Shown: in pieces, positions 51,978-61,527 of the stretch | How the letters are laid out: each line of letters starts with the position of its first letter | Numbering within the stretch: the stretch's first letter is position 1 | The notes under the pieces: model-generated | The model's database searches: none | Seen by the model: the letters and a program-made list of their open reading frames with translations, nothing else | What the model was told of the DNA's origin: nothing | Program-made: the position numbers and the translations under genes | Assembly: GCF_000010345.1 (NCBI RefSeq) | Contig: NC_009663.1 | Coordinates: 2,498,278-2,562,277, forward strand | DNA: 64,000 nt | Direction: 5' to 3' | Source: Sulfurovum sp. NBC37-1 | GTDB taxonomy: Bacteria; Campylobacterota; Campylobacteria; Campylobacterales; Sulfurovaceae

Positions 51978-54845
51978 TCACTCTGCATCAGAAACGTGTA
52001 AAAATTCTCTTTCACTTTTGATACCCTGGAAAGTTACTGTCAATTCAGCAGTGCCAGTACTAATTCCTTCCGCTCTATTATCAGTATCAATAACTGCCAC
52101 TTTTGTATTTAGACTCTGTATATGTACCTGATCTGTCACATTTTTTACTGTGGAGTCTTCATAAATAACAGTAACTTCGTATTGCTGTGTCGTTCCAAGA
52201 GGAATAGTAATATTATTTGGTGTTATTTGAACATTTTTTATTATTTTCCCTTCAACAGTCACCACGGCAGTGTTGCTGGTTTTTCCATCAAGCGTAGCCG
52301 TAATGTTCGCCGTTCCATGTTTCAGTGCATGTCCCAGGCCTCCATCTTCTCCGGATGGAACGATGCTTACCACATCCGTATTGTCCGAGATCCAGGTTGC
52401 CTGGGATGTCACATCATGGCTTGAACCGTCCGAATAGTACGCAATGGCCGTGAACTTGTCCTCTGTCCCTGTCGGTACCGTCACCTCTGCCGGTGTGATC
52501 TGGATGCTCTGCAGTTCTACTGCCGTAACAGTTAAAGGTGCCGTATCGTTTTTACCTTTGTAGCTCGCCTTTACCAGAGTGCTTCCCGCATTGATTCCGG
52601 TGACCTTGGCAAGATCCTCACCGCTTGTCCCAATGGTTGCAATAGAAGTGTCCGCTATGCTTAAAGTACTGAAGGCAGTAACATCTTTGGTAGTGGAATC
52701 ATCGTAATATGCCCAGACTTTGTAGGTTTTATGCCCACCTACCGGTATTTCCACGGTATAGGCCGGAACAAGGTGGATATGCGTCAACGCTTTGCCCGTA
52801 ACAGTCACCACGGCAGTGTTGCTGGTTTTTCCATCAAGCGTAGCCGTAATGTTCGCCGTTCCATGTTTCAGTGCATGTCCCAGGCCTCCATCTTCTCCGG
52901 ATGGAACGATGCTTACCACATCCGTATTGTCCGAGATCCAGGTTGCCTGGGATGTCACATCATGGCTTGAACCGTCCGAATAGTACGCAATGGCCGTGAA
53001 CTTGTCCTCTGTCCCTGTCGGTACCGTCACCTCTGCCGGTGTGATCTGGATGCTCTGCAGTTCTACTGCCGTAACAGTTAAAGGTGCCGTATCGTTTTTA
53101 CCTTTGTAGCTCGCCTTTACCAGAGTGCTTCCCGCATTGATTCCGGTGACCTTGGCAAGATCCTCACCGCTTGTCCCAATGGTTGCAATAGAAGTGTCCG
53201 CTATGCTTAAAGTACTGAAGGCAGTAACATCTTTGGTAGTGGAATCATCGTAATATGCCCAGACTTTGTAGGTTTTATGCCCACCTACCGGTATTTCCAC
53301 GGTATAGGCCGGAACAAGGTGGATATGCGTCAACGCTTTGCCCGTAACAGTCACCACGGCAGTGTTGCTGGTTTTTCCATCAAGCGTAGCCGTAATGTTC
53401 GCCGTTCCATGTTTCAGTGCATGTCCCAGGCCTCCATCTTCTCCGGATGGAACGATGCTTACCACATCCGTATTGTCCGAGATCCAGGTTGCCTGGGATG
53501 TCACATCATGGCTTGAACCGTCCGAATAGTACGCAATGGCCGTGAACTTGTCCTCTGTCCCTGTCGGTACCGTCACCTCTGCCGGTGTGATCTGGATGCT
53601 CTGAATGGTTGTTTCTATTACATTTAATGTTGCATTATTGCTGACTATACCCTTAAAAGTTGCTGTAATTATGCTTGTTCCAAGATTCAATGTATTTGCC
53701 ATGCCGGCATCTGCACTGCTGCTGTTGATTACTGCAACCGAGGTATCTGAACTTTTCCATTTCACAAATCGAGTCAGGTCAAGGCTTGTATTATCAGAAA
53801 AGATTCCAATGGCACTGTATTGTACTTGTATACCCATTGGTACGGTTTTAACTATAGGTGATATATAAATACTTTTCAGTGATGCTTCTGTAACTTCAAT
53901 TTGTGCAGTATTACTTTGTATTCCTTTGTATGAAGCTTTTATTGTAGTTTTACCTATGTTCAATGCCTGTGCATACCCAGCAGTAATTCCTGATGTTACT
54001 ATATCCACTATGGAACTATTACCAGAAACCCATGTTGCTTGGTTTGTGATATCTTGACTTGTGTTGTCAGAAAAATACATGACAGCTGTATAAGTTCCTG
54101 TGGTACCTTTTGGAACACGTGTGTCTGCAGGTGTGACCTGCAGACCTGTTGCCCTGGCTGCTGTAACTATTAAAATACCTTGATTGCTTTTTACAGTGGA
54201 GAAAGTTGCATAAATCTTTGTAGTTCCAATATTTAATGTATGAGCAACACCAGGGTGCATACCCTGGCTCTCTATGGTAGCGATTGAAGGTTCTGTGCTT
54301 TCAAAATTTGAAAATTGTGTAAGATCCGAACTGCTACCATCAGAATAAAGACCTATTACTTTATATGCAACACTAATACCTTTTGGTACGGTTGTTTTTA
54401 TCGGGGTTAGCGATAAACTCTCAAGTGTTGCTGCTGTTACTTCTACTGTAGCGGTATTGCTTTTTATTTCATTATAGGTTGCACTGACGGTTGTCCTTCC
54501 GATCTCTACAGCTTTTGCAAAACCTCCTTCCTCACCTGATACATTTATTTCTACGATTGAGTTATCTTCTGATTTCCAGGTAGCCAAAGGTGTGATATCC
54601 TTGATTGTGTTATCACTATAGTAGGCGATTGCTTTATATTGTCCAGTTGTTCCTTTTGGAACAATAACATTTGATGGCGTTATCTGTATAGTTGTAATTG
54701 ATGGTGTTTTGCCGCCGCCACCATCACTGCCATCATCAAGTTGATGATCAGAAGATATTCCGCCTGTTCCGCAGCCAGATAGAAAAAAAAAGCTCATTGT
54801 AAAAGCAAGTATCAGTGTAATTATTTTAATATTGGTTAGCTTCAT
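51978..54845 (-). CDS. lipoprotein with tandem bacterial Ig-like (Big2) domains
   Basis: A 955-aa surface lipoprotein: signal and lipobox FLSGC (MSFFFLSGCGTGG), a Gly/Asp linker, then about ten 90-residue Big2-like domains with the pattern IQITPxxVTVPxGT...FTAIAYYSDGS...VTSQATWISDN...ITATLDGKTSNTAVVTV. Residues of the middle section repeat every 182 aa, because the DNA holds exact 546-bp repeats. Such proteins act in adhesion or surface display. The gene is followed at its 5' side by a barrel protein gene in the same direction. Confidence 0.87.
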   Translation of the reverse strand: MKLTNIKIITLILAFTMSFFFLSGCGTGGISSDHQLDDGSDGGGGKTPSITTIQITPSNVIVPKGTTGQYKAIAYYSDNTIKDITPLATWKSEDNSIVEINVSGEEGGFAKAVEIGRTTVSATYNEIKSNTATVEVTAATLESLSLTPIKTTVPKGISVAYKVIGLYSDGSSSDLTQFSNFESTEPSIATIESQGMHPGVAHTLNIGTTKIYATFSTVKSNQGILIVTAARATGLQVTPADTRVPKGTTGTYTAVMYFSDNTSQDITNQATWVSGNSSIVDIVTSGITAGYAQALNIGKTTIKASYKGIQSNTAQIEVTEASLKSIYISPIVKTVPMGIQVQYSAIGIFSDNTSLDLTRFVKWKSSDTSVAVINSSSADAGMANTLNLGTSIITATFKGIVSNNATLNVIETTIQSIQITPAEVTVPTGTEDKFTAIAYYSDGSSHDVTSQATWISDNTDVVSIVPSGEDGGLGHALKHGTANITATLDGKTSNTAVVTVTGKALTHIHLVPAYTVEIPVGGHKTYKVWAYYDDSTTKDVTAFSTLSIADTSIATIGTSGEDLAKVTGINAGSTLVKASYKGKNDTAPLTVTAVELQSIQITPAEVTVPTGTEDKFTAIAYYSDGSSHDVTSQATWISDNTDVVSIVPSGEDGGLGHALKHGTANITATLDGKTSNTAVVTVTGKALTHIHLVPAYTVEIPVGGHKTYKVWAYYDDSTTKDVTAFSTLSIADTSIATIGTSGEDLAKVTGINAGSTLVKASYKGKNDTAPLTVTAVELQSIQITPAEVTVPTGTEDKFTAIAYYSDGSSHDVTSQATWISDNTDVVSIVPSGEDGGLGHALKHGTANITATLDGKTSNTAVVTVEGKIIKNVQITPNNITIPLGTTQQYEVTVIYEDSTVKNVTDQVHIQSLNTKVAVIDTDNRAEGISTGTAELTVTFQGIKSEREFLHVSDAE
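52254..53605. repeat. 546-bp tandem DNA repeat, about 2.5 copies
   Basis: The segment 52254-52513 recurs at 52800-53059 and 53346-53605, and 52514-52799 recurs at 53060-53345. Compared stretches are identical base for base. The repeat encodes two Ig-like domains (182 residues) per unit. Confidence 0.92.
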
Positions 54846-54854
54846 TGTTTATCC

Positions 54855-55454
54855 TTAAAACTTATATGAGACACCGAGTGTCCAAATATCTGAATCAATA
54901 TCATCAAGTTGCGCTCGATAATCGAATCCTGTGTCATTGTACAAAAAGATATAATCTGCAAATAGTGATAAATTTTCACTCAAATTATATTTTGCACCTA
55001 AGCCCCACTGAAATGCACTTTCATAAGCATCCCCCTTCTCTAGATTTTTAAGCATCAAACCGCCATATCCAAGCAGTGCGTAGAGCGTAAAATTTCCTAT
55101 GGGATACATTGGTTTAATATAAGTACCCCAACTTGAAACATCATCATTGTAATCGTCGATGATATTACCGGTACTTCCAGGTTTATAACTTGTATTGAGT
55201 CCAAAATTGTAACGACCTTCAAATGCAATATATTTGTTATACTGGTAACCAATCTGCAATACTAATGCATTGCTTGAAATTTCTTCATCAGTATAATCAT
55301 CATTGACAAAGATATTGCCAAAAGCCAAACCAACATAGATGCCATTCTCTTCGGCTATTTCAGTCGATGGGGTAGTGGTTGACACAGGCACTATGTTTCC
55401 ATCTGCTACTGATATAGTAGCCAGCAATGTCAAATTAAGAATGATTTTTTTCAT
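54855..55454 (-). CDS. outer-membrane beta-barrel protein (OmpA/porin-like fold)
   Basis: A 199-aa exported protein (MKKIILNLTLLATISVADGN) with eight or so amphipathic strands such as GIYVGLAFGNIFVND, ALVLQIGYQYNKYIAFEGRY and ending TLGVSYKF, the classic C-terminal Phe of outer-membrane barrels. It is upstream of the Ig-like lipoprotein and may anchor or assist it. Its promoter shares regulator site B with the small exported gene at 51596. Confidence 0.83.
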   Translation of the reverse strand: MKKIILNLTLLATISVADGNIVPVSTTTPSTEIAEENGIYVGLAFGNIFVNDDYTDEEISSNALVLQIGYQYNKYIAFEGRYNFGLNTSYKPGSTGNIIDDYNDDVSSWGTYIKPMYPIGNFTLYALLGYGGLMLKNLEKGDAYESAFQWGLGAKYNLSENLSLFADYIFLYNDTGFDYRAQLDDIDSDIWTLGVSYKF

Positions 55455-55484
55455 ATTCTCTTTTTTCCTTTAAGTTTTATGGCA

Positions 55485-55524
55485 AGTATAACAGATGAAA
55501 GTATGGAGATAATATGGAAAATAG
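55485..55524 (-). promoter_or_regulatory. promoter with direct-repeat regulator site B
   Basis: Minus strand CCATATTATCTCCATACTTT, then TATACT (-10, 55485-55490), 31 nt before the start codon. About 31 of 39 positions match site A at 51841. Confidence 0.62.
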
Positions 55525-55538
55525 AGACTGAAATATAG

Positions 55539-56225
55539 TCAGATTAACAATCTATAGCCAAGAGCGTAACTGTTTTCTATCAGAACTATTTTTCGTCCTG
55601 CCTTTTCGGAAAGTTTGGCATGCAATCTGTAGATTAGCTGAGAAAGTTTGTTGGGGTGGGTCTTGTCTATCTCTTCATCATGCCATATATTTTCGATAAG
55701 TCTCTCTTGCGAAACAAAATGTTCGACAGGGCTGGTCAACAGACCGATAAGAAGTTTCTCTTTTTGTGAAAGTTTGACAAGGGTACCCTGGTAAGAGAGC
55801 TCGGTATAGCCTTGGTTCCATATAAAACTGTTTTTTAAATGGATCAGACCTTTTGTCTTTATCCGTGCTATCAGCTCATGCATGGTTTTTCTGAAAATAT
55901 CGTCTTTGATGGGTTTGACAAGATACTTGGTAAGACCCAAGGGTATCGCCTTGAGGAGTTTTTCTTTGTCGGAGTGTGCAGTCAGTATCATCACAGGAGT
56001 CTCACTGTCCTCTTCCCGTATGGTTTTGACCATTTCAAGTCCATCGATGTAAGGCATGTTGATATCCAGAAGCAATACATCGGGCTTCTCTTTATAGTAG
56101 AGTACCAATGCTTCTTTCCCATCCTTCGTCGTGTACACCTTACGGAAATACTGTTCCAGGACCAAAGCATAGTTCTCTCGTGTGACCTGGTCATCCTCGG
56201 CATAGAGTATGGTCAGTTTAGGCAT
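55539..56225 (-). CDS. OmpR-type response regulator
   Basis: A 228-aa regulator starting at the ATG at 56225 (MPKLTILYAEDDQVTRENYA). The receiver has acidic pocket EDD, phosphoacceptor Asp in DVLLLDINMPYIDG and Lys in YLVKPIKDD. A winged-helix effector domain (KLSQKEKLLIGLLTSPVEHF, ...SYALGYRL) follows. The kinase gene upstream overlaps it by 8 nt. The CCATA direct repeats at two nearby promoters are candidate targets. Confidence 0.92.
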   Translation of the reverse strand: MPKLTILYAEDDQVTRENYALVLEQYFRKVYTTKDGKEALVLYYKEKPDVLLLDINMPYIDGLEMVKTIREEDSETPVMILTAHSDKEKLLKAIPLGLTKYLVKPIKDDIFRKTMHELIARIKTKGLIHLKNSFIWNQGYTELSYQGTLVKLSQKEKLLIGLLTSPVEHFVSQERLIENIWHDEEIDKTHPNKLSQLIYRLHAKLSEKAGRKIVLIENSYALGYRLLI

Positions 56226-57831
56226 CTTTGTTCTCTCCTTTTGGAAGCGCGATCTCAAACAAGGCACCACCCTTGACATTCTTCACACGCAGGCTGCCGC
56301 CCATGCTGTTCTCCGTCAGCAGTTTTGCCATATAAAGTCCAAGCCCCGTACCTTCATGTTTGAATTTGGTTGTATAGTAGGGTTCAAAGATACGGTCGAT
56401 CTCTTTTTCTTCAATCCCTCCGCCATTGTCCCGAATGGAGAGTAGTGCTTTTCCCTGATGTGATTCAACGCTTATCTCTATCTTTGGATCAGAGGTTGAT
56501 TTTATTTTAAAATTGTCCATGGCATTGTTCAGAATGATCAGTATGACCTGGATCAGTTCTTTTTCGTAAGTATAGACCCAACTCTCTTTATTGGCGTTGA
56601 TGGAAACCTTGATGTTTTTACTGTAGATGCCTGTGAGATGCAATGCTTTTTCTACACATGCTTGCAGTAAAACAGATGTTTTTTGCTTGTTGGGGTGAAA
56701 GAAGTGCAAAAAATCCTCGATAGTATCGGACATGTACTGTGTATTCTCCTCTATGCTGTTCAGTTTTTCTGTAAGCTGCTCTTTTTGTGCTTCATTTGAA
56801 TCCAAAAGCATCTTCATCACCGTAATATTTGAATTGATCCGGGAGAGTGGCTGTCTCCATTGGTGTGCAATGTTGCTGATCATACTGCCCATCCCGGCAA
56901 GTTTTGCCTGTTTTTCAAGTAATGCTTTTTGTCGGTAACGTACCTTGAGATGATAGTAGAGGAACCCAAGAAGTAGCAGAAGTGCCCCGGTAACGATCTC
57001 GATGAGTAGACGGTAGTCCGGTTTGACGACTTTCTCCGCCCGCATCCAGTGACCGATCATTCTGGTTTTTTCAGCTGTAGAAAGGTTGTCAATGGCTTTA
57101 TTGAAGATGCTTTTTAACAACACATCTTCTTTGCGTAGCCCCACATGTGCTCTCATGACAAGCGGATAGACTTTTGTATTGATCTTCAGCTCACCTACAT
57201 GCTCTCTTCTTATGGTATAGGCAGCGATCCGGTAAATATCTATAAAGGCATAGAGTTCACCCTTGGCTACTTGGGCAAGACCGTCTGCTGTTGAATCTAC
57301 TTTTTGTAACTGCAGTGAAGGATATGTGTTATGCAGATAGGCGATCATATTTTTATAATGTCCGATGATACCGACAGCTTTGCCATTTAGTACTTTCATA
57401 TCACGGATAAAAGGTGTCTGCAACTGTGTTACCAGGGCAACGAAATCATTTCCATATTCATGGGAGAGAGCTATGTCGGAAAAGGTATTGGGAGTTCCCA
57501 AGCTGACTACGGCATCCGCCTCTCCCTCTGTGACCATTGTGACACAGGCTTCCATATCAGGTTTATGGACAAAGCGCATCGGTACACCGATCTTTGATGC
57601 AAATACTTTGTAGAAATCATATAGAATACCGAAAGTATGGGTTTCATCATGGCCTATATAAGGCATCCATTCACCATAATCACAGACGATGACCTCTTTC
57701 TTTTTGGAGAGATAGTCTTGTTCATCTTGTGTGAAATTTATTTTTGTATTACTTGGTATGCTTTGATCTGCAACTAGATATGTCACTGTATAGAGAAGCA
57801 GTAGAGATAAGAATATTATAGATTTAATCAT
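56218..57831 (-). CDS. sensor histidine kinase with periplasmic solute-binding domain
   Basis: A 537-aa kinase. A signal/TM segment (MIKSIIFLSLLLLYTVTYLV) precedes a periplasmic SBP_bac_3-like domain (EWMPYIGHDETHTFGILYDF ... GEADAVVSLG), then a TM helix (LIEIVTGALLLLLGFLYY). The H-box is NIAHQWRQPLSRINSN, the N-box ILNNAMDNF, and the G-boxes DNGGGIEEKEID and GTGLGLYMAKLL. The solute-binding domain suggests sensing of an amino-acid-like ligand, compatible with hydrolases encoded nearby. Confidence 0.93.
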   Translation of the reverse strand: MIKSIIFLSLLLLYTVTYLVADQSIPSNTKINFTQDEQDYLSKKKEVIVCDYGEWMPYIGHDETHTFGILYDFYKVFASKIGVPMRFVHKPDMEACVTMVTEGEADAVVSLGTPNTFSDIALSHEYGNDFVALVTQLQTPFIRDMKVLNGKAVGIIGHYKNMIAYLHNTYPSLQLQKVDSTADGLAQVAKGELYAFIDIYRIAAYTIRREHVGELKINTKVYPLVMRAHVGLRKEDVLLKSIFNKAIDNLSTAEKTRMIGHWMRAEKVVKPDYRLLIEIVTGALLLLLGFLYYHLKVRYRQKALLEKQAKLAGMGSMISNIAHQWRQPLSRINSNITVMKMLLDSNEAQKEQLTEKLNSIEENTQYMSDTIEDFLHFFHPNKQKTSVLLQACVEKALHLTGIYSKNIKVSINANKESWVYTYEKELIQVILIILNNAMDNFKIKSTSDPKIEISVESHQGKALLSIRDNGGGIEEKEIDRIFEPYYTTKFKHEGTGLGLYMAKLLTENSMGGSLRVKNVKGGALFEIALPKGENKDA

Positions 57832-58181
57832 AATATACGATACAATTCCCTCTTTTTATTTTATACTCAATTTAATTTTTCATAGTATATCTTATAATTT
57901 AATAAACTATCACATGAGAAATAGTTATTGTTTTTTTAAACAAAAGAGGAACCAAATATCGTATTTTGAAAACCTTATAAAATAGAGCCACTTGCAGATT
58001 CAACATTACAAAGTGGCTTATTTTAAATAGTCTGCAATCAACCATTGAAAAAAATTGATTATGAGATTCTTCTACAACTAAAAAGCTAAAAACTGTTAAA
58101 AAACCTATTTTTAGGGCGTGCTTTATGGTTTAGATTTGAGTAAATGGTGTTTTTGACTTTAAGTTTCGCCAATTCTAATCA
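57832..58181. other. intergenic region after the kinase gene
   Basis: 350 bp, AT-rich, no gene seen. An inverted repeat AGCCACTT (57986-57993)/AAGTGGCT (58011-58018) could be a terminator or an IS end. Confidence 0.35.
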
Positions 58182-58373
58182 CTAACGCAATTTCAGAGAC
58201 TGAGTTATGCAAACAGATAACACAGCAAAAGCTAACACAGAAGCTACCTTTTGGGCTCCCTGATAATAGATCTTACTACATCCATAACTGTCCTTCAAAT
58301 AGGCATTAACTCTTTCAACACTGGTTCTTTGATTATAATGCAGATCATCTGAATTATTATAAAGTTTGAGTGA
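58182..58373 (-). pseudogene. transposase C-terminal fragment
   Basis: Reads HYNQRTSVERVNAYLKDSYG and a hydrophobic tail, the end of a DDE transposase (RTSVER..LK motif). Its front is missing; it abuts the truncated IS256-like gene. Confidence 0.65.
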
Positions 58374-59265
58374 CCTCAAAGAAGATAGCCAATTGAGAGA
58401 TGGTCAGCGACCAGTTTCTCATTGGCATTGTCCATTTCTTCTGGGCATTTTGAATCCCCATATATAACAATTTTAACAAAGAATTTTCATTAGGGAAAGC
58501 GCCTTTGGTCTTGGTCAGTTTCCTGAACTGACGATGTACTGATTCAATGATATTGGTCGTATAAATGATGCGTCTAATATCTTCAGGGTATTGGAAATAG
58601 TGAGAGAGGTTCTCCCACTTGTTCCTCCAGGACTGAATAACAATAGGATACATCGTTCCCCATTTTTCTTCCAATCTGTCAAGCTCTACTTCTGCAGCTT
58701 CTTTGGAGATGGCTTTATAGACCAGCTTCAGATCTTTCATGAACTCTTTTTGGTTTTTGGAAGCTACATATCTTAGAGAGTTTCTGATCTGGTGTACAAT
58801 ACAAAGCTGTACTACTGTTTTGGGATATATAGCATTAATGGCTTCGGGAAAGCCTTTTAAACCATCAATTGAAGCGATGAGTATATCTTCTATACCTCTT
58901 TGCTGCAAATCGGTCAGAACCTGCAGCCAGAAGTTGGCACCTTCATTCTCTGAAAGGTAAAGACCCAGGATCTCTTTTTTACCATTAAGGTTGACTCCGA
59001 GTATAGTATAAATGGCTTTGGAGATATATCTGCCATTCTCTTTGATCTTATAGTGTATGGCATCCAACCATACAAAGGGATAGATACTTTCCAGTGGACG
59101 TTGCTGCCATTCTTTGAGTAAGGGTATGACTTTATCTGTGACTGCACTGATCGTAGCTTTGGAGAATGCCACACCATAGAAATCTTCAATATGTTCGGAT
59201 ATTTGTGTATAGCTGTTCCCTAGAGCATACAGAGATAGGATCTTTCTCTCTATTTGATCACTCAT
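58357..59265 (-). pseudogene. IS256-like transposase, main part (orfB frame)
   Basis: 302 codons carrying the catalytic DDE core: IYPFVWLDAIHYKI (Asp), EDILIASIDGLKGF (Asp) and TNIIESVHRQFRKL (Glu). The first residues MSDQIERKILSLYALG continue directly from the protein at 59262-59543 in the -1 frame. The C-terminus after SQLAIFFE is foreign (VTQTL), so the true end is truncated by the neighbouring fragment. Either dead, or joined to the front part by frameshifting. Confidence 0.82.
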
Positions 59266-59543
59266 ATGGGTTTGGTGTTTTTTACGAACTGTGGTTCGAA
59301 ACTTCCGTTTCTGTCTCTGGGAACTTCTAGATCAAATTCACCTACAGAGCTTTTCATTGTCTTGGAAGATTTACCGTTCTTACGGTTCTTTATTTCATTG
59401 CCAAGATGGGTTTCAAGTTCTGCTTCCAGTGCAGCTTCTGTGAGTTGTTTGATCAGTGGTGCAAGTACACCATCTTTACCATCTATTGAAGCACCAGATT
59501 TAATCGCCTCAAGTGCTTCATCCAAATCGAATGTCTTTTTCAT
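59262..59543 (-). pseudogene. IS256-like transposase, N-terminal part (orfA frame)
   Basis: 93 aa with the family front (EALEAELETHLGNEIKNRKN) ending QFVKNTKPI at a TGA. At 59277-59283 the minus strand reads A-AAA-AAC in phase; slipping back one base continues into the main part (…HQTHMSDQIE). IS256 transposases are normally a single frame, so this is either loss of one A from a seven-A run or a used slippery site. Confidence 0.82.
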
Positions 59544-59796
59544 TTGTCTTTCCTTTAGAATTTATTATTCTATCGGATTGACACAAAATTTCTAACGCTC
59601 CCCATTCTTACAAAATGCAACAAGCAATCTCCTTTTATGATGTACAAAATTGTGAAATCGTTTATTCTTGCATTCTGGAATTAATGTACTTGAGCTATTT
59701 ACGGATTTGGGATATTACAGTAAAACTCACTCAATATTTCTTTTTTTTAGATTATTTTTACCTTTTGAAGCCTTATAAGCTGTTCATACCTGAAGA
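59544..59796. other. spacer between transposase remnants
   Basis: 250 bp with no gene. The stretch ATCGGATTGACACAAAATTT around 59572-59591 probably is the outer end of the IS256-like element. Confidence 0.3.
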
Positions 59797-60009
59797 GGTT
59801 GTAGTATTTTTGGAGAATCAGGATTTTAAACATCATCAGTCTGTCGAATGGTGGTCTTCCTCCAGGTGCTTTTGATTCTATGTAGAGTGCCTCTTCTATA
59901 GGTTTACGAAATATCTCCCAGTCAATAATCTTATCCAATTTATTTAGTGGTGGCTGATGAGCATTGATCTTCTCTAATTGGTTCTCATAATCGAACAGTC
60001 CTGGTATAT
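59797..60009 (-). pseudogene. IS5-type transposase N-terminal fragment
   Basis: Reads PGLFDYENQLEKINAHQPPL and GGRPPFDRLMMFKILILQKY, the start of an IS5-family transposase; ATA stands where ATG is expected. After KYYNL the sequence departs, so the rest is lost. Confidence 0.75.
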
Positions 60010-60042
60010 ACTTTTCCCTCTACTTCTCTTTGATTATCTATT

Positions 60043-60276
60043 TTACCATATCGGTGATTTGGGATGGGTTTTTAGAGGTGCCCTAATAATATTTCCTCTT
60101 TGGAGCTGCGGAATACTTGCCGTTGTACTTCTAAAATCTGCCAGTTCTACCTCAATACTGTGTTCCGGTTGGCGTATGACATTGACACTGTCATATGCAG
60201 TTATGTCGGAAGCAGAGCAATGGATGAAGACCCTGTTCACTCTTCTGTTGGATTTGATAAATTCATTGACCAGCAT
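60043..60276 (-). pseudogene. N-acetylmuramoyl-L-alanine amidase fragment (tentative)
   Basis: From the ATG at 60276 it reads MLVNEFIKSNRRVNRVFIHC and SASDITAYDSVNVIRQ, resembling the zinc-His start of amidase_2 domains (IHCSA). The rest of the domain is replaced by unrelated sequence, so it is a broken gene. Confidence 0.45.
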
Positions 60277-60387
60277 GACAATTTCCTCCTCTTGTTCTTT
60301 ATAGAATAGCAAAATGTCTCTTTCCTATAAAACCAAGCAATTTCGTAGTATACTAATATCACTGAAATTTACAATAAGGTTTTTTAT

Positions 60388-60837
60388 ATGAAAGTGTTTA
60401 CTTCTGTTCTTTTTCTATTTTCCATACTTTTTTTCACAGGATGTGAAAGCCCGTATCTTGGCGGTAAAAAGGTACACAAAGAGTATTTCACCAACGGGCA
60501 GGTACGGAGCGAGTTTATCATGACCGACAACACCAAGATGAATGGTACACTGAAAAAGTACGGTACCAACGGAAAACTGACCTCCGTTGTCAACATCCGA
60601 AACGGTGTCAAGAATGGTATGGAAGTGCTCTACGATACAAAGGGTCTTGTGTTGAGACGTACACCGTATGTCAATGGAGAAAAACAGGGAAATCAAACCT
60701 TTTACTACCCCAACCAGGATGTGCTTGCGACCATCCCTTGGCGCTCTAATAGAAAGGATGGTATCGCGGTCATGTATTACCCCGACGGTTCCGTAAGGCA
60801 GAAAGCAAAATACAAGAACGATCAGCGTATCTACTGA
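60388..60837 (+). CDS. MORN-repeat lipoprotein (YwqK-like)
   Basis: A 149-aa lipoprotein (lipobox LFFTGC in FSILFFTGCESPYLGG) with MORN-type repeats: EYFTNGQVRSEFIM, KKYGTNGKLTSVVNIRNG, TFYYPNQDV, MYYPDGSVRQKAKYKNDQ. Databases call such proteins YwqK family antitoxins, a label with little support. It lies 5 nt before the metallopeptidase gene. Envelope location expected; function unknown. Confidence 0.82.
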   Translation: MKVFTSVLFLFSILFFTGCESPYLGGKKVHKEYFTNGQVRSEFIMTDNTKMNGTLKKYGTNGKLTSVVNIRNGVKNGMEVLYDTKGLVLRRTPYVNGEKQGNQTFYYPNQDVLATIPWRSNRKDGIAVMYYPDGSVRQKAKYKNDQRIY

Positions 60838-60842
60838 GTTCC

Positions 60843-61517
60843 ATGAACGGAATTCTGCCCCAATATACCCACATCGTCAAACCTGCACTCCGGCATACTT
60901 ACCTTTCGTTCGATGAAACCGGCAATCTCATCATAAAATCTCCCGGAGTTTCCCAGCGCTACATCGAACAGCTCCTGCTTAAAAAAGCGAACTGGATCAG
61001 CAGATCCAGAAAGAAGATATTGCAAAAAAAAGGGAAAGCACCAGACTTTGCAGAAGTAAGTGAACTCTACTACAAGGGGGTTTCCTATCCTCTCAAAATG
61101 ATCTCTCATAAAAAACAGCGGACAGAGCTGTGTTTTGAAGAGGAAGTATTTTTTCTTTTCTCCAATAGGTATGATACGTCACTGTTTCAAAAACATATAG
61201 ACCGATTCTACAAAAAAGAAGCGGAAATATACCTACCGAAGCTTGTGGAGAGATATGCCCAGCAGATGCTGCTCTTTCCCCGGGAGATCCGTTTCCGTAA
61301 GACTAAACGGCAGTGGGGTAGCTGTTCAGGCAAAAATATGCTCAGTTTCAATACTATGCTGATGAAACTACCTGAAGATGTGATAGAATATGTAGTAGTA
61401 CATGAACTTGCCCATATCAGGTATAAACACCATCGGAAGGATTTCTGGAAGCTGGTGGAGAGTCATATGCCCGGGTACAAAGAGTGCATCAAAGAACTTC
61501 ACAGCTATACTACCTAA
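60843..61517 (+). CDS. YgjP/DUF45-type metallopeptidase
   Basis: A 224-aa protein with the zincin motif VVHELAHIRYKHHRKDFW (HExxH plus a downstream His) and the family segment KRQWGSCSGKNMLSFNTMLM. YgjP-like proteins are predicted metal-dependent hydrolases; the physiological substrate is not settled. It is coupled with the MORN lipoprotein gene and with the membrane gene that follows by 10 nt. Confidence 0.9.
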   Translation: MNGILPQYTHIVKPALRHTYLSFDETGNLIIKSPGVSQRYIEQLLLKKANWISRSRKKILQKKGKAPDFAEVSELYYKGVSYPLKMISHKKQRTELCFEEEVFFLFSNRYDTSLFQKHIDRFYKKEAEIYLPKLVERYAQQMLLFPREIRFRKTKRQWGSCSGKNMLSFNTMLMKLPEDVIEYVVVHELAHIRYKHHRKDFWKLVESHMPGYKECIKELHSYTT

Positions 61518-61527
61518 GGAGACTTTC

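Noticed and set aside
52122..53868. Plus-strand frames of 79-100 codons repeated three times
   Set aside because: They are antisense shadows of the exact repeats in the Ig-like lipoprotein gene.
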